Shown: piece after piece, positions 38,401 to 45,400 of the stretch | How the letters are laid out: the number at the start of each line of letters is the position of its first letter | How positions within the stretch are numbered: position 1 is the stretch's first letter | Origin: an uncultured Bacteroidota bacterium | Lineage (GTDB): Bacteria > Bacteroidota > Bacteroidia > Bacteroidales > F082 | Reading direction: 5' to 3' | Length of the DNA stretch: 61,340 nt | NCBI GenBank assembly: GCA_903957365.1 | Contig: CAJBPB010000259.1 | Coordinates: 1 to 61,340, forward strand | Program-made: the position numbers and the translations under genes | Notes under the pieces: model-generated | Told to the model about the DNA's origin: nothing | The model's input: the letters and a program-made list of their open reading frames with translations, nothing else | The model's database searches: none

Positions 38401-38648
38401 TCGATCGGAAATAGTTTCTGTATGCCACCGTAACCTGTGCCTTTTGTGAAATCATAATCGAATCGGATGGCATTACCCGTAAGGCCTGTTGCATTTTCGA
38501 TGTGGAGGTTCACTCCGTCGGACTGGATGAAATACCAGCCATTTTTGTTTTCAAAATCATCCAGTATTCTGATCTGGCCATTAAGTACAACGGATGAAAT
38601 TAAAAACAGGAAAAAGAAAAAATTCGCCTTATTCAAATAAAAATTCAT
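35466..38648 (-). CDS. Secreted six-hairpin-glycosidase-like protein with CBM11-like and discoidin domains
   Basis: This 1060-residue protein has a signal peptide (LFLISSVVLNGQ). Residues ~25-180 resemble a CBM11/CIA30-type beta-sandwich (ILDDFENKNGWYFIQSDG, GTIWIDDLRFEPL). Residues ~190-310 are a discoidin (F5/8 type C) domain (SSDQILDQSKETFWKSQS). A beta-supersandwich follows, then from ~610 a helical (alpha/alpha)6 barrel with SYERSWIRDGALTSSALLKS, ENDSHGELIYLI and AELGDFDATSTTIAL. A short beta domain ends the chain. This layout is shared by several inverting glycosidases (GH15, GH63, GH78, GH94 clans), but I do not recognise the family. Acidic residues in WIRDG and ENDSHGE are candidate catalytic residues. 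Co-expression with a GH144-type gene suggests an exo-enzyme on beta-1,2-glucan chains. Confidence 0.78.
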   Translation of the reverse strand: MNFYLNKANFFFFLFLISSVVLNGQIRILDDFENKNGWYFIQSDGVNLHIENATGLTGNAIRFDYDFTKGTGYGGIQKLFPIDLPENYEFSFYVKAESPANNFEIKFIDSTGNNVWWVSNRNYTFPGEWQKIRIKKRHIQFAWGPTNDQQMKRVDRIEFTIASFVGGKGTIWIDDLRFEPLQPETNTYPAPSITASSSVKMFSSDQILDQSKETFWKSQSIDNQNLIIDFNARREFGGLQINWLPDCYAQQFEILLSNDGKNWEKMYEVQSNQSDISFIRLAEVEAKYLKINLLKGKSENAFGIAEIQFLEVKNSLNLNDFLIYVAKNSAKGNYPRYFLEEASYWTITGVNNDVKEAMINEEGMVEVEKARFSIEPMIKSGNSFFNWSNVNTSQSMGISDDKSEFEFKPVVTWDCNNLLFRTWITASGEANKNSMIEISYAFENLSDKTIDFDLYLLVRPYQVNPIYQFLNLAGGVGKINSISEKAEGTIAVDEKIILPQKKYDSFGASCFDEGNLVDLLRKGQIPESHSVLDQGGLANGVMKYSFHLKPRESDLFIVVVPFYGKEVPEKLNPQFVAQESQKSVEFWKSKVGHIQFNLPASADRIVNTYKSNLAYILVNRDKVGIQPGSRSYERSWIRDGALTSSALLKSGIVKEVKDFIDWYAGYQYENGKVPCVVDSRGPDPVPENDSHGELIYLIREYFNFTQDTAFLRSKNEYVLQSVAYLEYLIAQRTTDHYKYGNDSIRAQYGLVPESISHEGYSAKPMHSYWDNYFTMKGLKDAAEIQKILGETESYERIKKIRDTFKENLYNSIQLAMKYKEIDYLPGCAELGDFDATSTTIALTPCNELKNLPKPQVYNTFDKYYDFFRNRRDGKLDWINYTPYENRLIGSFIILDQPERAHELIDFFLNDQRPQGWNHWAEVVWKDYRTPKYIGDMPHTWVGSDFINAIRSMFVYENEYDQSLVLAAALYQDWIDAPEGMSVKNLPTYYGEISYSIKKGKDNYQFTITGDVKLPANGIKIKNFNGSKMPTKVTINGLESKTFNQKEIDVPIIPAEVLIFY

Positions 38649-38716
38649 GATTTGTATTTATTACTGGTTAATATAACGCAGATATAAAGTATGTTAACAA
38701 TATAAAATGTTGTCAG

Positions 38717-40114
38717 TTATTTAAGATAAGTATAACCTAGTTTATTTAAGCCTTTTTGGATAATTGGATCTTTCATCACATAATTCCAAACCAGTCCGGT
38801 TCTGAAATTTTCGACCATGATCAATAAGGGCCCCTGATCGATTCCTATAAAATCATTATCAACCCAATTGGCAGTTGGATTAAACGAATCATAGTAGCCG
38901 TATTTGCCCCAAAGTAGGGTGCCATACTTCTCGTTTAATGATTTTATCGTTTGCAACACTATTTCTGGTGCAAATGGTAAAGATGAAATCGGTCCGTAAG
39001 GAGCAATGGTACCATCATCAAAATAATTATAATCTGGTCCGCTGGTTCCTCGTCCGGCATAACCGAGGAATTTTTTATCGCCGAAATTGTACTTTTCAGT
39101 TGGCCCGTCACATGCGGTTACACCCCAGCAAAGTGAGTCATACCCAATAAATCCTTTGGGATTATCGATGGCATATCTTCGTTGTACGAGGGTTGCACGA
39201 CGGCTGTTTTCAAAATAATCGATTCCTTTTTCTTTCATGAATTCATCCGCGATACCACGGTAATCAATGAAGGCCTGTGAAAACTGATGACCAAATAAGG
39301 GTGGAAATGCGACGTGAGAAAGTCCTTCATATGGAGTGTTCCACTGATATGATTTTAACCAGGCTGAGTAACTTCTTTCGATATTTTCCATGCCACTTCC
39401 GGCAGCAAGCACATATAAAAACAGCGCTTCGTTATAGCCGGCCCAGCCATGATCGAGCATGCCATCGGTAGGTGACCAGCCCATAGAAATGGTATGCGCA
39501 AATTTGCCTTTATCAGGCATTTCCAAAAAATTCCAATCAATCCGCCCAAGTATCAATCCTGCAAGCGAACGGATCTGGTTTTCAGCTTCATTATCCAAAT
39601 CGTAGTAATTGCGTGCAAAGATAATTCCCATCATTAACAGACCGGTATCGATGGACGATAGTTCACATTTCCAGGCACGTGTACCTGTATCCATTCTGAG
39701 AAAGTGATAATAAAAACCTTTGTAACCGCTGGCATTTGTATCTGCACTTTGTACAGAACTGGCAAAGAAATTGAGTAAATTGAGGGTTATTTGGGCCGCT
39801 TGTTCACGGGTAATCCAGTTTCTTTCGGCACCAATGGCAAAGGCTGGAATTCCAAAACCGGTAGAAGCAATACTGGCCGGAGCCCAGCTTGCAGCGCGGT
39901 CTTTCACAATTCCTTTTTCGGGATGGTGCTCATTCTGAAAGAAAAGAAATGTTTTATGCTGAATGGAATCGAGCAATGCCACTTCGTCTATACTTAAAGA
40001 ATAATTTATTTTACCATTCGATTTGAAAACAATTTGCTGCGCGTAATTATCAACTGTTAGTATAAACAGAATGAAAAAAATGATGAATTTATTCATGTTT
40101 AATTGTTTTTTCAT
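38717..40114 (-). CDS. PF10091 (GH144-type) secreted glycoside hydrolase heading the minus-strand operon
   Basis: I place the start at 40114 (MKKQLNMNKFIIFF...), giving a normal signal peptide; ATG 40096, 18 bases further in, is also possible, and a longer version from 40177 adds an unlikely hydrophilic leader. The ~465-residue product carries a divergent PF10091 domain: ASTGFGIPAFAIGAERNWI, AHTISMGWSPTDGMLDHGWAGYNEALFLYVLAAGSG, YDSLCWGVTACDGP, FIGIDQGPLLIMVENFRTGL. The Glu residues in YNE and MVENFR are retained, but the usual DNGADLVET segment is replaced by ELSSIDTGLLMMG, so substrate contacts should differ. It is the first gene of the minus-strand block and lies apart from the plus-strand paralogues, consistent with a distinct product specificity. 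Confidence 0.85.
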   Translation of the reverse strand: MKKQLNMNKFIIFFILFILTVDNYAQQIVFKSNGKINYSLSIDEVALLDSIQHKTFLFFQNEHHPEKGIVKDRAASWAPASIASTGFGIPAFAIGAERNWITREQAAQITLNLLNFFASSVQSADTNASGYKGFYYHFLRMDTGTRAWKCELSSIDTGLLMMGIIFARNYYDLDNEAENQIRSLAGLILGRIDWNFLEMPDKGKFAHTISMGWSPTDGMLDHGWAGYNEALFLYVLAAGSGMENIERSYSAWLKSYQWNTPYEGLSHVAFPPLFGHQFSQAFIDYRGIADEFMKEKGIDYFENSRRATLVQRRYAIDNPKGFIGYDSLCWGVTACDGPTEKYNFGDKKFLGYAGRGTSGPDYNYFDDGTIAPYGPISSLPFAPEIVLQTIKSLNEKYGTLLWGKYGYYDSFNPTANWVDNDFIGIDQGPLLIMVENFRTGLVWNYVMKDPIIQKGLNKLGYTYLK

Positions 40115-40136
40115 GGGAATCCAGCTATAGAGATGT

Positions 40137-40151
40137 TTCACACATTGTGAA
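40137..40151. promoter_or_regulatory. Perfect dyad, possible operator upstream of the minus-strand glucan operon
   Basis: TTCACA-CAT-TGTGAA is a perfect inverted repeat with six-base arms, 23 bases upstream of the chosen start of the divergent GH144-type gene. Its size fits a dimeric regulator site, but no partner regulator can be named. Confidence 0.3.
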
Positions 40152-40482
40152 TGAAATTTAACACGTGCAAAGTACAAAAAATATCAGTTGAAATACTATC
40201 GGCAGGTTCAGATTTTATGGAAAATTGTTGATTTATTAAGTAGGATTCATAAGAGTCTACTAATTGATTCAATGAGCTGATTTCAAAGAAATTGAACAGG
40301 TTTTTTATTCTGTCTCACAAAAGTATGAGAAAATTGAAGTCAGGGAATTATTCGACACAATATCAGTAATTTAGTAAGACTTATTAGTCAAAAATGAAAC
40401 CAAAAACCAAATTATTATTCTTATCATCCAAAATCAAAAATACAAACTGACGGAAACAATTTTTATCTTCGTTTGATTAATG

Positions 40483-40490
40483 TAATTTTG
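40483..40490 (+). promoter_or_regulatory. Possible -7 promoter element for the esterase gene
   Basis: TAATTTTG matches TAnnTTTG about 70 bases before the esterase ATG. No TTTG lies at the expected upstream distance, so support is partial. Confidence 0.3.
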
Positions 40491-40560
40491 CTTTTATTAA
40501 AATTGGTTTAAAAGCAGAGTTATATGTTCAAAACAGGTCTTATCAAAATAAATTACTCTA

Positions 40561-41349
40561 ATGAAATACTTTGTTTTTTTCATTTTATTTGTCTCTGTTA
40601 TGCTCCAGCCCCAAAGTGTTTTTTCTCAGAATGAACTTTTTCAAAAAAAGTCTTTCATTATAGGAGCGGACACCCTTCCTTACAGAATTTTGTACCCTGA
40701 TAATTTTGATACCGCCCAACATTATCCGCTTATTCTGTTTTTACATGGTTCAGACGAAAGTGGAAACGATAATCAATCGCAACTGAAACATGGTGGTAAG
40801 TTGTTTTCTTCACCTGAAACAAGGGCTCATTATCCAGCCATTGTGATCTTTCCACAATGTCCGACTCAGAGTTTCTGGGCTTCAGCCGATTTCCCTGAAG
40901 ATAATAGTGGATATCAGTCAATGGTTTTTAATCCTTTTGGTGAACCAACGTTAGGCGTGAAATTATTGATGGGTTTGGTTGATCAACTTACTGAAGAACA
41001 ATTTGTTGATAAAAAATGTATCTATATTGGAGGTCTTTCATTGGGTGGAATGGGTACTTTTGAGTTGCTTCATCGCAGGCCGGATATTTTTGCAGCAGCT
41101 TTTCCAATTTGTGGAGGTGGAAATACATCATCCGTAGATAATTATGCATTGAAAGTAAAAATTTGGGCTTTTCATGGTGCAAAGGACGATGTGGTTCCGC
41201 CGGTATTAAGCATTCAAATGGTGGATGCCATCAATAAGGCTGGTGGTGATGCAAAACTCACAATTTATCCCGAAGCAAACCATGGTGTGTGGGACAATGT
41301 ATTTGCCGAACCGGAATTGTTGAAATGGTTGTTTTCGGTGAAGAAATGA
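40561..41349 (+). CDS. Secreted alpha/beta-hydrolase esterase (dienelactone hydrolase/PHB-depolymerase-like)
   Basis: This 262-residue protein has a signal peptide (LQPQSVFSQ). It shows an alpha/beta-hydrolase fold: PLILFLHGSDESG (oxyanion region), the nucleophile elbow YIGGLSLGGMGT with Ser160, FHGAKDDVVPP with the acid near Asp209-210, and EANHGVW with His241. Similar short secreted esterases are common in carbohydrate loci and remove acyl or aryl esters. It is transcribed away from the minus-strand glucan operon and is the last gene of the glycan locus. The substrate could be an acyl substituent of the glucan, complementing the SGNH esterase. Fold and catalytic triad are clear; the role is inferred. 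Confidence 0.85.
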   Translation: MKYFVFFILFVSVMLQPQSVFSQNELFQKKSFIIGADTLPYRILYPDNFDTAQHYPLILFLHGSDESGNDNQSQLKHGGKLFSSPETRAHYPAIVIFPQCPTQSFWASADFPEDNSGYQSMVFNPFGEPTLGVKLLMGLVDQLTEEQFVDKKCIYIGGLSLGGMGTFELLHRRPDIFAAAFPICGGGNTSSVDNYALKVKIWAFHGAKDDVVPPVLSIQMVDAINKAGGDAKLTIYPEANHGVWDNVFAEPELLKWLFSVKK

Positions 41350-41365
41350 CGCTTGTCATTTTTTT
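41344..41365 (+). terminator. Rho-independent terminator after the esterase gene
   Basis: AAATGAC (41344-41350) pairs with GTCATTT (41355-41361) around a GCTT loop and runs into a stretch of seven Ts at 41359-41365. The stem overlaps the esterase stop codon. Confidence 0.65.
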
Positions 41366-41593
41366 GTGATCCATGCGAAGGAATTCTGTTTCTTCGACAA
41401 GCCCGTCGTAGTAAGAAAATCGTCAAAAATCCAATCCAATTTCATGATAAAGTTCGGAGTTTGGATTTCGTTCAACGTTGGAAGTCACACGCAATGGCGG
41501 ATTGCTGGAGATTTCCTGTCAAGCCGAGAAGAAGCCTGAGCTGAAAGATGCCCGCCGAAAACCACTGTTGCTGCACTTGACGGGTAGCTGAAA
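41366..41593. other. Unassigned spacer between the glycan locus and the phosphatase pair
   Basis: About 230 bases, less AT-rich than neighbouring spacers, with short internal repeats such as TTCGACAAGC next to CGTCG. Short frames occur but have no recognisable protein character. It may be decayed mobile or repeat DNA linked to the adjoining inverted repeat; I cannot assign it. Confidence 0.4.
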
Positions 41594-41601
41594 TTAGCAC
41601 C
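41594..41601. repeat. Left copy of short inverted repeat bracketing the phosphatase pair
   Basis: TTAGCACC here is the reverse complement of GGTGCTAA at 42242-42249. Similarity extends loosely into TTTT on the inner side (TTAGCACCggTTTT against TTAGCACCaaTTTT). The two copies flank exactly the two minus-strand genes between them. Confidence 0.45.
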
Positions 41602-41615
41602 GGTTTTTCTGTCTT

Positions 41616-41876
41616 TTAATGTTGTAAAGTCGGCCATTTAAATTGTTCTTTAAAGTCAAAGAAACATGTTTCACAAATCCAATGATAGTCATCTTCCGTT
41701 GTGTATCAACTTTTTAAGCAGTCAGGAATTACGTCTGAAAATTTTTCCGAACAAAACTCGCAATGGTCGTGGTCTGCTTTTGTCACTCTGTCAGCGTAGT
41801 TTTTGTAAACAAGACTCTTTGAAAGCAAATAGTTTTCTTGTCCCTGCAAACGCCAATCTTTGTCTTGATTATTCAT
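41616..41876 (-). pseudogene. Small CxxC/CxxC (zinc-binding type) protein gene interrupted by TGA
   Basis: Translation from the ATG at 41876 gives MNNQDKDWRLQGQENYL and a first cysteine pair DHCEFCSEKF, then hits a TGA at 41706-41708. Reading through in the same frame continues YTTEDDYHWICETCFFDFKE, with the second cysteine pair, to a TAA at 41616-41618. The read-through matches my memory of a small (~85-residue) bacterial family in which a glycine precedes YTTEDxYHWICExCF. A single G-to-T change of GGA to TGA explains the break. The truncated 56-residue product would lack the second CxxC. The start overlaps the end of the phosphatase gene by a few bases, so the two were coupled. TGA is an ordinary stop elsewhere in the window. 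Confidence 0.7.
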
Positions 41877-41877
41877 T

Positions 41878-42222
41878 TTAAATTTTATAAACAATTCTCA
41901 ACGTGTTGTTAATCCTGTCTGTAAGCATTTCAATAAGTTCATTGTCCATAAATTCATAATCGTCAGCAATATTTAAAACTTCAATTGCCGGCAATTCTAA
42001 ATGTCTATAAAGTCCCCAAATCTTTGCTCTATGTCCAGTTTCCATGACGAAAACTAAGTCTGCCCAATTCAAGTCATTTTCAGAAATTTTTCTGTCACTT
42101 TTGGGGCTAAGTCCTGCTGAACGAACATTAAAGCGGTCGTCATTTTTAAAAATGTGTTCCGCTGTCCTGCTACGTTTTATATTTCGTCCACAAACTACTA
42201 ATATATTTGGTCTCTCTGTCAT
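41878..42222 (-). CDS. Low-molecular-weight protein-tyrosine-phosphatase-like protein
   Basis: This 114-residue protein begins NILVVCGRNIKRSRTAEHIF, containing the phosphatase signature C(X)5R followed by Ser. DLVFVMETGHR is the typical second strand, and the Asp-rich loop IADDYEFMDNEL near the end could supply the general acid. It is shorter than classical ~150-residue enzymes but fits the compact form common in bacteria. The start is followed downstream by an overlapping small cysteine-pair gene, now broken. The pair is bracketed by short inverted repeats and sits between unrelated operons, so it may be a mobile or accessory unit. Substrate unknown. Confidence 0.8.
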   Translation of the reverse strand: MTERPNILVVCGRNIKRSRTAEHIFKNDDRFNVRSAGLSPKSDRKISENDLNWADLVFVMETGHRAKIWGLYRHLELPAIEVLNIADDYEFMDNELIEMLTDRINNTLRIVYKI

Positions 42223-42241
42223 ACGCTGTCGCCCTAAAATT

Positions 42242-42249
42242 GGTGCTAA
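42242..42249. repeat. Right copy of short inverted repeat bracketing the phosphatase pair
   Basis: GGTGCTAA, reverse complement of 41594-41601. It lies 20 bases upstream of the phosphatase start, in the context CGCCCTAAAATTGGTGCTAA. Confidence 0.45.
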
Positions 42250-42455
42250 CTAGAATATATCACCAAATATATAGCACTTTTCTGAAAATCCATTCACGTT
42301 TATTTTTTCAATCAGATCCTTCTACATCCTATCAGGCGGACTTACAATTTTTCTTGTTGCTTGAACAAAGAATATGTAAATCAGTTCTTTAAGAAATTTA
42401 AATTTAGTCTAATCGCTTATTGAAAAGTATTTTATGTTTTATCAACAATTTAAAC

Positions 42456-42479
42456 CATCAACCCATCAACTCATCAACC
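42456..42479. repeat. Three tandem 8-bp units, CATCAAC(C/T)
   Basis: CATCAACC, CATCAACT and CATCAACC follow each other directly, ending 3 bases from the stop of the leftward PEP/pyruvate-binding gene. A fourth partial ATCAAC lies at 42441. Probably slippage-derived. Confidence 0.6.
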
Positions 42480-42481
42480 CC

Positions 42482-45400
42482 TCAAAAAACTTCCTCCCCA
42501 GAATCATTCACAGTAATCACCGAAATGCGTTTTTTCCCATCCATGCGCACGGCAAGCGGTTCGGCAAATCGTATATGCCTGAAATATTTTCTATCGGTTA
42601 TAAGTTCCTGTTTGTTAAGCATTTCATAATTAATATAGCTGCGTGACATCTCGGGTTGCACCGTAAAATAACCCACATTCATAGAGGTTACATTGTGAAA
42701 AAAGTGAGAACCCGAAGAAGCGTCTAAAGGAAAATCTTCCAGACTGGTTTCTACAATCACCTTGGCCTGACTGATCTGAGGCCAGTTTACCGGAATCCCG
42801 ATCCATTTGTCGCGTGTTCCCCATCTCCCAGGACCAATAAGCAGATACGGGGTTTTAGAAGCAGCAAACTCATCATTCAGTTTGCTGATTTCCAGAGCCA
42901 TATCCTCTGTAAACCGTTTGTCGAAACGATCTTTGTCAATATAAACAACATCGAGGATGTTTTTAATTAATCCGTTGCCCATGCCTTTTTCCGAAAAAAG
43001 CAGAATATTTTCTTTTTTGATTTTGTCCATCTCGACTGTATAATCTTCGGCACTTCCAATCAGTGGCTTGATCTGTAAGAGATAGAACGAACATTTCCCT
43101 TCAGCATCACGGTCCAGATCAAGTGCAAACTCAATTTCGATGGCGGTTCCAAGTGCCTCTTTCACTACGTCCAATACAATTTCCAGAGTTTGGGCCAGCG
43201 GCGTATAATTGTATTTTAAAATGTTGGCAAAATTGATGATTCGTGGTCCAGGCTTGGCTATTCCTGGATAAATAGTATTACTGGTGGCATCATAAACTGA
43301 TGCGCAATGTCGTAAAGTGCCATGTTGTTCAGCATCATAAATATCCAGTTTCGTTAAACCGGCCATGTCACCTTCGAGCAGATTCGGGGAGGTTTTGTTT
43401 AAATCAACAGCCAGAAAATCAACCTGTGAGTTTTTAAACTGGTCTTTTGGTGTGTTGATATCAATTCCGGGATATTTCGGTGAAAACCGGTAGGCTTTGT
43501 CACCTTCAACAACATATTTACCCAGTCCCATAGCAGTGATCGCAAATCCCTCTTCGGGCTTCATATGACCGAAAGGATAATAATTATACGATTGTGCTAC
43601 ACCACTCACATGAGGATAATAATAGTTACCATATTGTTTTCCAACGAGTTCCTGAATAACAACAGCCATTTTTTCCTCTTCTATCATATAATTGATGGCT
43701 TTCACATAACCACGTGCAACATCCGAATATACCGAGGCAAATACGAGTTTAATAGCATCCATCAGCTGCTTAAGCCGTTCTTCAATATCAGGATGATTAT
43801 TTGGCAGAATATATGTTTCGAAAATCCCGGCGAATGGTTGCGACAAGCTGTCCTCAAATAAACCTGATGACCTCACTGCAAGAGGTTTGGTGATTAGCTG
43901 GAGAAGCGTTTTTAATCGTCTGCTGAGTGTTGGCGTGAGTTTTCCTTCAATGAAAGCAATCTTGATAGTTTCATAATTGGTTTCCTTTAATGTCATCTCG
44001 TGAAGATTGTTTCTTTCAAGAAACAACTGAAATTCTTCAGTTCCTATAACCGAAGTTTTTGGCGTTCTTATATTGATGTCCGGAACAAATTCCGAAAAGT
44101 TATAATTATGAATCAACGAATTAATAAATGCCAGTCCGCGACCTTTTCCTCCCAGTGATCCGTCGGCCAGACTTACAATGTTTTTTTCATCAAGAATGGC
44201 TTGTTCTTCGTAAGGGATAATTTTTCCGACATTCTGTTCGTTTCTGAACTGCTGAATCATGGTTATCAGTTCTTTACGAAGTTCTTCGGCGCTTTCAAAG
44301 TCAGTAACTCTTTTTGGGTGGATGATTTTGGCGACCCTTATTTCACCACGGGCCATCAACCAAAGCGAAAAGTGATTGCGACGGGCATGGTAAATCAGCG
44401 ATTCGGCCGGGATGGTTCGCAAGTGGGCTTCAAATTCTTTCAACGTATTTGCCTGTGCGATCTGTTTGCCAAATCGGTCACGATAAATGAAATTTCCGAA
44501 TCCAAGATAATGGGTGATAAAACTCTGAAAATCTTGTGAAAGTGTTTCGCTGTTTTTATCAATAAAGGTCGATTTGTATCGATATGCTATTTTAACATTT
44601 TCAGGATCAGATGATTGAATAATAGTTGGCAATTCAGGAATTAAACGTTTTGAATACTCGACCAGACTGACACCCGCATTCTCGTCAAGCTCATTGTTGC
44701 GGTCGAATTTCATGTCAGTTATCAGACAAAGCATATTTTCTTTGTAATCGAGTAAAATACGACATGCCTCTTCATAAGAACTTGCGAGAAGTATCTTGGG
44801 TCTGGCTCTCATTCTTAACACCTTATAAAGTTCATCTGTACTCACATCTTCGATTATACGGCGTGTTTGTTCCATCACAATTTTGTAAAGGATGGGCAGA
44901 TAACGCGAATAGTATTTGGGTGAATCTTCAACCAGCAAAATAACCCTTACCAATCCGATCTGTGTATCATTCACTACATTGATTCTGTCTTCAACCATTT
45001 TGATCATTGAGAAGAATACATTTGAATCACCATTCCAGGTGAATATGCGGTCAATAGAGTAAGTAGTACGTATAATATTGCTGAAATACGCTATTTCGGC
45101 ATTGTTATTCAACAGAAAGAAAATCGGGATGTAAGGAAATTCTTTCTTGATACGTTTGCTAAGTTCTAAAGGAGTTTTTTTATCAACACTTACCATGAAA
45201 ATGATAAGATCAAAATGGCGGGCTCTCAGCACTTCAAATGCTTCTGAAGAGGTTGTTACACCCGTGATACGCGGAACCGAAGTGAGGTTAAGCTGATGAT
45301 AATGGCCAAGTACATGTTCCGAAAATCTCCCTTCACGTTCAATAGAATAGGCATCATATAAATTTGATATCAGGAGAATTTCTTTCACCTTAAAAGTCAT

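Larger units (their letters stand above)
40115..40560. other. Divergent intergenic region between GH144-type gene and esterase
   Basis: About 445 AT-rich bases without a credible coding frame. It holds a dyad at 40137-40151, a TACTTTTG on the minus strand (40318-40325) that could be a -7 element for the leftward operon, and TAATTTTG at 40483-40490 for the rightward esterase. Neither -7 candidate has a well-placed TTTG partner. Confidence 0.5.

Noticed and set aside
41353-41544. 63-codon plus-strand frame after the esterase
   Set aside because: Begins inside the esterase terminator and lacks coding character.
41706-41708. TGA read as an amino acid (recoding) in the small CxxC gene
   Set aside because: TGA ends other genes here, such as the regulator (2703-2705) and GH3, so it is a normal stop; a nonsense mutation is simpler.
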